A stretch of 64,000 nt of DNA, taken from contig OX579634.1 of NCBI GenBank assembly GCA_951230915.1, positions 11,062,725-11,126,724 of the forward strand, in the 5' to 3' direction. Below are positions 57,312-64,000 of this stretch, in pieces. The translations under genes were made by a program, and so were the position numbers. The notes under the pieces were generated by a model. The model was not told where the DNA came from, made no database searches, and worked only from the letters and a program-made list of their open reading frames with translations. Origin of the DNA: Antitrichia curtipendula. Taxonomy: Eukaryota; Streptophyta; Bryopsida; Hypnales; Leucodontaceae. The stretch's first letter is position 1. Every line of letters begins with the position of its first letter.

Positions 57312-59558
57312 GGGTCGCTTCACACTACGGCAAGGGGTCGAGAGGCTATCAATTTCGACCAATCAAATTGCAGGAATCCATGAATTCATGAAAGTTTGGC
57401 CTCTTGACCCTTCACACTAGATGGCACAGTTGAGAGTTCGTTGCCCTCCAAACTGACATTTTTGGCAGAAAATTAATTACATGTTGACGGACTCTCGACC
57501 TTAGTTTGGGTCAAGCCAAAATGGAGACCTAAACTATAATCGAGAGTTCGTCAAATTTTTTCCTAGAAAATCAGATTTGTTCTCTCTTTTCACACACTTT
57601 GTTATTTGTCATTTGTTCTTTGCAAGAACAATACTTTGAGTTTTAGATTTTGAAAATATTCTTATCTCTTACAAGAAGAGATAAAAAAAAATGGAGCAAA
57701 AATGAAAGGACTACATATTTGATGGAAAGCTAGCAACATAAATGTACTTCATAAATGGAGTTTCTGATCCCAAACCCAAAATCTCAAAATTTTCAAAAAA
57801 TTATATGCAAATCTACTTGGATTTAGCAATCAACTAGTATTAATGGAAAATAAGCCACCATTTTCAGATGGCAAAAACACCTCTTTCAAAGAATTATTTA
57901 AAAACCATCACTGCAGAGCCTTATAATAAGTTGCAAGAGCTGGTTGCTTAATGAGCCAGGCCAAAATTCTGTAGATACAGTGAAATGTAGGGCCAGTAAA
58001 GAAGCTGAAACTTTGAAAAAACAGAGTGAGACTCAAAACTTCAAATAACTTAAGCTCAGTACCTTTTTTTGGTGTATATGACCAAAGTAATGACTTCCTG
58101 TCGTGGTCACAAGTGAGCTTTGTGGATGCTTAGTAGAACTAACAATTTGCTACTATGAACATTGACAGTGGAGAGCAGTGGGAGCACTAAGATTGGAAAG
58201 ATGGCAGCTTCAGCATTACAACGTTCTACTTATCACCAGGTTTACAGAAAAGCTTTGGATGTGCTTATGAATTGTGTAGTATGATGATTTTTTTCTCCTA
58301 GTAACAACAATAACAAGCATTGTGGGCTGCAGACACTTGTTGTTTCCTCACTGACATTTCAATGTGTTGGCTTGTTGTGGAATGGGCACAGGTGAGGTCC
58401 ACACCCTCTAGGAGCGATTTTCAACAAAGCTTCTACGTTTTCTTTACCATGAAACTCATGATGTTGCAGTCTATTGAACTTTGAATAGTATGTAGTCTTC
58501 CACAATCCATGAGATTTACTAAGGTACTGTGCTTTTACAAAAACTAGTACAACTTGCATTGTCTTGACTTCACTTATGCATACCTTGCATGGATAGATTC
58601 TATGTTATATTGTCAATGCTATATAATGATTCTTGCAAAGAGATATACATGTAGTTTTAGATTACATACTTATAGCTATATGAAGCTATTAGTCAAAAGT
58701 CATAAAATGTCCCAATAAGGACTGCATAGGCTATGAGCTGTTTTGTTCTATGCTTGACTCAAAAATGCCTAGAAGTGATTAGACATTAGATGATTTTTGG
58801 GGGGTCTGGAGGGCCGTTTTGGGCCTGTTCCCAACGTTGTTCCCCTGGCAGCAAAAGAATGGCCGCTGTCAGAAGAAAAATTCAAAAAAAAATTCAAAAA
58901 TTCAAAAAAATCTTAAAATGGAAAAATGGAAAAACAAGACGAACAATTTTTTTTTAATTTTTTTAGGTATGACGTGGCAGTTGTTGTGCCATGTCATGCA
59001 GCTGCTGCGGCGCAGTTCCAGACAGCTTTAGACTCTGGGAATCCTGGGGAACTCGGAGCCCTCTACATAGGTTGAAAAACATGTAATGTCGGTGCCTGTT
59101 CCAGGAATGTTCTAGAAAAGGTTGTTATTTGTTATTTGTCACCATTGAGGTTTGAAACCTAATCTCCACCATTACAATGGGAAGTCTTTGCATTCAATGA
59201 ACCTAGTTCCCTTAACCTACTTCCCTTCAATGGCCAATGCCACCCTTCTATTCCATTTATACCCTTCATATTCCTTGTTTGATGGTAAGAGCATGTGCTG
59301 TGAATTTTTTTCCAAGGCCATTTTGGACTCCTTTCTCATTTTTTTTAATCTTTTGCTTGAAAAAATTGACACATGGATGAGGTTTGAACTTTGGGCTTGG
59401 CCTTTGGAGGCTTCATACTATGTCCAAGTTGAGAGGCCGTGCCCAAACTATGGTCAAGAGTCCAACGAAATGGGCTCTTTAATGGGCATTTCTTTGGACT
59501 CTCACCCAAAGTTTGAGCACAGCCTCTCGACTTGATCGACCATAGTGTGAAGCGGCCC
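57312..59558. mobile_element. non-autonomous Harbinger-like element (2247 bp)
   Basis: Inverted ends GGGTCGCTTCACACTACGG and, reversed, GGGCCGCTTCACACTATGG, flanked by TAA (57309-57311, 59559-59561). Near both ends a sub-repeat with CTCTCGACC / TTTGGGTCAAG recurs (57480-57530; 59400-59460 and 59505-59540). No transposase remains. A GC-richer block (58790-59110) includes a palindrome GACGTGGCAGTTGTTGTGCC-type also seen at 63627-63652. The TIR differs from the 24642-30269 element, so it is another Harbinger family if the TAA reading is right. Confidence 0.65.
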
Positions 59559-59644
59559 TAAGTTACCTTTTTAACTTATTCCATCAACTTGAGCAACATC
59601 AGTTGCTTTCAAGTTTCAACTGAACTGGTTTAATACATGATTAT

Positions 59645-60575
59645 TACCCCCTGCACCTAACTACGAAGTTCCACAATTACCAGAATCCCTGTCCCAGACA
59701 TTACTCCTCCCAATGCTACCTGAGTACCTGTGTAAGTTATCACCAGATCATTGAATGCCGTTGGGGCTACCAAGGAGGACTGGAGGAGAGCACCAATGGG
59801 AGTGCGATCGAGCGCTGGACAGGCAGGCGTCTGGCCGGCATGTGCAAACTGCAAACATGCCCAAGAAACCATTAACTTCGTAGCTAGGACAGCATCTTTG
59901 GGGCGAGGAGCTGCTGCTCCCAGGCCATGTCGTCTGGCCGTCTGCATGGAGTACCAGAGCTAGGGAACGCCCGAACGGCCGGGGCGATCCAACTGAACTG
60001 ATCGATGAAGGTCGGGCTTAAGGCTAGGTCAGGCTGATCGTGCCAGCTTTTTAAGTAATGGCTTCTACCTAACGAACTAGCCTACTGAAGTTCGACCAAA
60101 TTAAAGACCCGGCCGCTGGTGATGATCGAGACTGTCAGACCCGGGCGACCATGGATCGACATCGATCGGCTACGTACGCTTACGTTAAGTTCGCTAGCTA
60201 CAGTAGCTAGGCTGTCGATCGATCGATCGATCAGTCTGGTCTCCGGCCACTGATGCATGCAGTCGGGCCATTGATTTGCCGTACAGACAGCTAAGAAGCT
60301 AGGCCATAGCTAGCTAGCACACTGCTTTACGTACGTACTGTACTGTACAAAACTGTCTTGCAGCAGACTCCGGATACGTAGTTGGGTACTGGAAATGTGG
60401 GAGCTACCTTAGCTAGCCAGTAGACACCACGCCGTGTCTGTGAGTACTGATCTGCTGCGGACATGCTTGAGCAATTCTCAACTTTACTTCACTGCTCTAC
60501 GTATACGGTAGTCTGGTACTTGCTCTCAAAGCATGTGACTATTGATTCAGAGTGGTGTTGTGTCCACGTTGTGAG
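59645..60575. other. GC-richer island, no gene assigned
   Basis: GC content is well above the surroundings. A minus-strand frame (59947-59657) with an ATG reads MQTARRHGLGAAAPRPKDAV and later QTPACPALDRTPIGALLQSS; plus-strand frames overlap. No motif points to a family. 60180-60345 is packed with self-complementary tetramers (GATC, GCTA, GTAC; for example TCGATCGATCGATCGATC at 60215-60232). It could be the 5' end of a gene on minus, or an unmethylated promoter-like island. Confidence 0.3.
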
Positions 60576-60655
60576 TTACATTGAGAATACTGGGAAGGAC
60601 TGAGGATCACAGGGAAGGATCACTGGCAGGGCGTCACACACACACACCGGCACAG

Positions 60656-60757
60656 GGGGCTCATATTGCGTTCCCAGTGTCAAAATTCCCGGTTAGTTTC
60701 ACTTTCTCAGTGTACAACACACCAGGGAAAGTGGAACTCACCCGGGAACGCATTAAC
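60656..60757. repeat. short fold-back, relative of 61356-61544
   Basis: TTGCGTTCCCAGTG on the left is answered by CCCGGGAACGCA on the right; it shares TTCCCGGT and GGGAACGC motifs with the larger copy. Confidence 0.55.
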
Positions 60758-61180
60758 GTAGACAAGCCTATTACCACCCTGATTCATGATCTGACTATGT
60801 TGGAGTCAATTTCAATGGGGTCACCTATTTTTCAAAGGTGTATGCATGTTTCACAAATCAAGAATTATAATTTTCTAATGAAAATTAAAATTTTTATGAA
60901 TTGTTGAAGTTGACTGCCCTGAAATTACAAATCCGCCCATGGATTAATTTATAAAAGTCAGATCAACAACCCATTACCACCATAGATTGTATCTATGAGT
61001 ACTTGGATATCCACCAATCAATGGTAGACATGTTACTCAAGCTGGAATTAATGAACTAATTTTGTCAGGAAAATATATGGACTTAGATGAGTTTCAAGAT
61101 GGTAATGGAGCCAAAAGTAAGATGTCGGAAATAGGAAGCTGGCGGGAATAGGCTGGTTTGCCTTATGAGAATCATGTGCG

Positions 61181-61286
61181 GGGTATTTATATTTCACAAT
61201 GCATCTTTACATCCCAACCTCAACCCCAATTTTCTTAAAACATTAAGTTTTGGGGGGTAAAGATGCATTGTGAAATGTAAATACCC
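61181..61286. repeat. hairpin MITE, 106 bp
   Basis: GGGTATTTATATTTCACAAT...GCATCTTTAC pairs with GTAAAGATGCATTGTGAAAT...AAATACCC around a ~35-base loop. Confidence 0.75.
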
Positions 61287-61355
61287 TAGGAGTGACACCT
61301 CGCCATTTTCCTTGTGGATAGATTGAGAATATTGGGAAGGACTACATCTAAACAT

Positions 61356-61544
61356 AGGGAGTTCATATCACGTTCCCAGTGTTAATTCCCGGTGAGTGTC
61401 AAAATTCCCACTGAACTTTAAAATTTGACACCTGTAAAAACTTTTCTATTTACAGGTATTTTGGACACATGTTGCAATTACGCGTACACAGGGAATTTTG
61501 AAACTCACTGGGAATTAACACCGGGAACGCGATATGAACTCCTT
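61356..61544. repeat. hairpin MITE, 189 bp
   Basis: AGGGAGTTCATATCACGTTC plus CCAGTGTTAATTCCCGGTGA on the left return inverted as TCACTGGGAATTAACACCGG and GAACGCGATATGAACTCCTT. Arms are about 50 bp or more. Confidence 0.75.
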
Positions 61545-61870
61545 GTGAAAATCACACAAATAAATAATTCAACATGGTTGCCATTATTATATTCAACTCA
61601 GTTTGGTGGGATCTTGTTGGAAGCCCAAGGGGATTCTAGATTCTCTAAGGATGCATTTTTGGGACACCATATGAATAAACTAGGAAATCTCAAAGTGTTG
61701 AAAATAGGTTTAGCTAGGGTAACCAACCATAGACTCTCATGGATAGTGGAAGTACATGTTAGGCAAGAATCTGGCCCGTGCGGTTTTAGAAATCATGTGA
61801 TTTAAGGTGTAGTTACCTTGATGTAAGCTTAATTCTTCGGAGCATGCTCATCAATCCAATCGGTATTATA

Positions 61871-62273
61871 CTGACCCTCCAAATGTATTTCTAACTCACA
61901 TATAATTAGAACTTGAAATTACTATGATTCAAAGCACATCTAAGAATATTTAGAATAGCTAGGCATAAAAAAAATTAAATTTAGACAGTAGACAACCACT
62001 TCAAAAGCAAGCTAAAAGTCAAAATTGCAAAGGCTGTGGCGAATTATGTTATATTGGAAGTGCAATTGGTCAAATTCTGCTATTGTAAGTGTGATTTGCC
62101 AAAGCCTAGAGCTATAATTTATGACTTTGAGCTAGCTTTCGAAGTGTTTGTACAATGGTTAAACTTGAATTTTTGTATGTCTATTTAAAGGACTTTAAGA
62201 TGTGCTTTTAATGATAGTAATTTCAAATTCTAATTATATATGAGTCAAAAGCTAGAAATACATTTGGAGGGCC
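61871..62273. repeat. 400-bp fold-back with arms of about 180 bp
   Basis: CTGACCCTCCAAATGTATTT...TTGAAATTACTAT...AAAGCACATCTAAG returns inverted as CTTTAAGATGTGC...ATAGTAATTTCAAATTCTAA...AAATACATTTGGAGGGCCA. The inner parts (GCAAAGGCTGTGGCGAATTA against GTGATTTGCCAAAGCCTAG) also pair, so nearly the whole unit is one stem with a ~45-base loop. Confidence 0.75.
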
Positions 62274-62659
62274 AATATATTGATTGCCAACACACATTAT
62301 CACATATTCAATTGGGCACGCATCATTCAGTCAATTCACAATTTATTTATATTTATTTATTGACATAAGCATGTTGAAGAACATCAAGAAGAAAGTTTGC
62401 TTTCACGCCAGGTAAACCACTTGGCACCACCAGGTATCGAACCCGCAACCTTTGCATTTGCTTTGGGTACCTTTATGCCATCATCTAGTAGTTTAGGATC
62501 ATCTTGGACCATTCACAATTGCTTTTCATTACATTTACAACTCTCTGAATCATAGCTCCTTTTTAAATCTTTTTTTCCATATTTTATATATACTTCATAT
62601 AATCATTATGATCTTCAAAATGTACAATCTAAATATCACATAAAATTTTAGTAAATGCA

Positions 62660-63160
62660 TCTCTATGATACTAACTATCTAGGGTGACTTGCCTGTCATC
62701 CCAGGTTTTCAATACATGGTTCTCTCCCCCAGTCCCCAAAAATCAAGAGCCGTTGGATGGGGGGGGGGGGATTTTCACACCTCCTCAACAAAAAATTAGG
62801 AGTTGTTGGATCTGGATACAGATCTGGATTTGGATACGAGCACATGTACGATTACATATATATATATGGGCAACAAAATACGTATATGGTAGAATACATA
62901 TATCCCCCATAATGTTTGCATCTCCCCACCTCCCCTTGAGATTTACAAGAGGGGAGGGGTAGAGGGAGGGGGCTGAAAAAAATAATTAATTTAAAAAAAT
63001 TTAATTTTTAATTCACCCCTCTCCCAAAATAATTTAATTTTTTTTTGTGGGGGTGGGGGGGAGAATTAAAAACTAAATTTTTTTAAATTAAGTTTTTTTA
63101 TCATGGTGCATAGTTTGTCACTATGCCTATGCACCATGAAGAGGCAGTAACTGCATGCCT
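62660..63160 (+). repeat. second copy of the 39718-40450 repeat, opposite orientation
   Basis: Landmarks in order: ACTATCTAGGGTGACTTGCC, a G run of 12 at about 62760, GGATCTGGATACAGATCTGG, purine-rich GGGGAGGGGTAGAGGGAGG, TTTAATTTTTAATTCACCCC, GTGCATAGTTTGTCACTATG, GAGGCAGTAACTGC. The left copy has the same parts in reverse plus a tandem duplication. The 62274-62659 gap to the left holds no feature. Confidence 0.65.
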
Positions 63161-64000
63161 ACATATGTAGCTTTATATGATTAAACGTAGGGGTGTCACA
63201 AGCAATGGGCTTAAAAAGTGGGAAGAAGTAAAACATAGGGCTCCCTTGAACTTAGAAAATAAATAAATAAATAAAAAGCAGAATAAGAGCTTCAAAATTC
63301 AATTTTTTTTCAAATATCTTTAAGTACACCTAAGGTTTTTTCTATTTAAAGCATATTACTTGTAGCTAGCTCCCTCAAAATTACCACTTTGACACTCCAA
63401 GTTATAAAACCACACAAATAATAACCTTCTTAAGCAATTGAATGATTAAAACATTTTATATACAAACAGCATAAAACATATTTTTATAGAATTGCATTAC
63501 AAAAAATCTGAACCCTGCAAAGGGCTATTTGATCTTCATTTTCAACACCCCCGCGGTACAAATACAGAAAAAAATATAAAAACTAAATTTTTTTTTTTTG
63601 GAAAAAATATATTTGAAATTGCCAGTATGATGTGGCACTAGTAGTGCCATGTCAAATTTAAAATAAATAAATAAATAAATAAATAATAATAAAATAAATA
63701 AAATTATATATATATATATATATATATAATTTTAAAATTAAAAAAAAAAATTCTCGCCTATAATTGCATTGCTATCATGTAGTCTTGCGAACTTTTGCAG
63801 GGCTGAAATTTTGTCTAATGGGTTAATAATGTAGTTGCTACCTACTACGGTACTTTGGACTTGCATTAGATGTTTTTCAGCTAGTCTTAGGGGTTATGGG
63901 TTCCCCCAAGTTCCTAGATTGTGGAAACTTGGCCACAATAGCAGTTTGACATGGCAAAAACGATCCACATTAGATAATATTACAAAACCAAATTTCAAAT
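63161..64000. other. right-edge intergenic DNA with microsatellites
   Basis: AAAT runs (63250-63275, 63662-63700) and (TA)n at 63703-63729. A palindrome TGATGTGGCACTAGTAGTGC at 63629, continuing CATGTCA, resembles one at 58971-58997. No gene seen. Confidence 0.5.

Overview
The window looks like nuclear DNA of a land plant. It is AT-rich, gene-poor and full of DNA transposons. The evidence for a plant is a spliced thioredoxin-like 4B (Dim1-like) gene whose protein reads like plant orthologues, a broken plant-type extracellular leucine-rich-repeat gene, and a PIF/Harbinger element with the usual transposase plus Myb/SANT-like gene pair. I cannot fix the lineage from this sequence; a non-seed plant is possible. 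No LTR retrotransposon, rRNA, tRNA or CRISPR array was recognised. All repeat comparisons were made by eye.

Layout. 1-1.94 kb: a coding-like region of unknown function, decayed at its 5' side, followed by a 384-codon open frame. 2-15.5 kb: repeats, with a broken LRR gene at 10.2-11.0 kb. 15.5-19.5 kb: a pogo/Tc1-mariner element with perfect 25-bp ends and a decayed transposase. 20-24.5 kb: a fold-back, a long run of CCAAATTGG-like motifs, a 759-bp element with long palindromic ends, and a TTAA element. 24.64-30.27 kb: a complete PIF/Harbinger element with 3-bp TAA duplications, both genes still readable but carrying a few stop codons. 30.5-46.3 kb: nested MITEs and TTAA elements. 46.7-49.7 kb: the only intact ordinary gene found, TXNL4B-like with four exons, preceded by a 177-bp tandem repeat. 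50-57 kb: a miRNA-like hairpin, two more TTAA elements (one holding a Tc1-type fold-back) and MITEs. 57.3-59.6 kb: a non-autonomous Harbinger-like element. 59.6-60.6 kb: a GC-richer island with no gene assigned. 60.6-63.2 kb: several fold-backs and a repeat copy.

The most striking feature is a family of about 930-bp elements flanked by TTAA, with ends TTAACCCCTAAAG...CTTTAGGGGTTAA. There are about fourteen full, truncated or related copies. One copy sits inside a MITE whose uninterrupted relatives in this window show a single TTAA at the insertion point, so TTAA duplication can be read directly. This fits a piggyBac- or Kolobok-type mechanism, both unusual for plants. The second theme is several MITE families sharing AGGTRRG-type ends and TA duplications, often nested in each other and in the TTAA elements.
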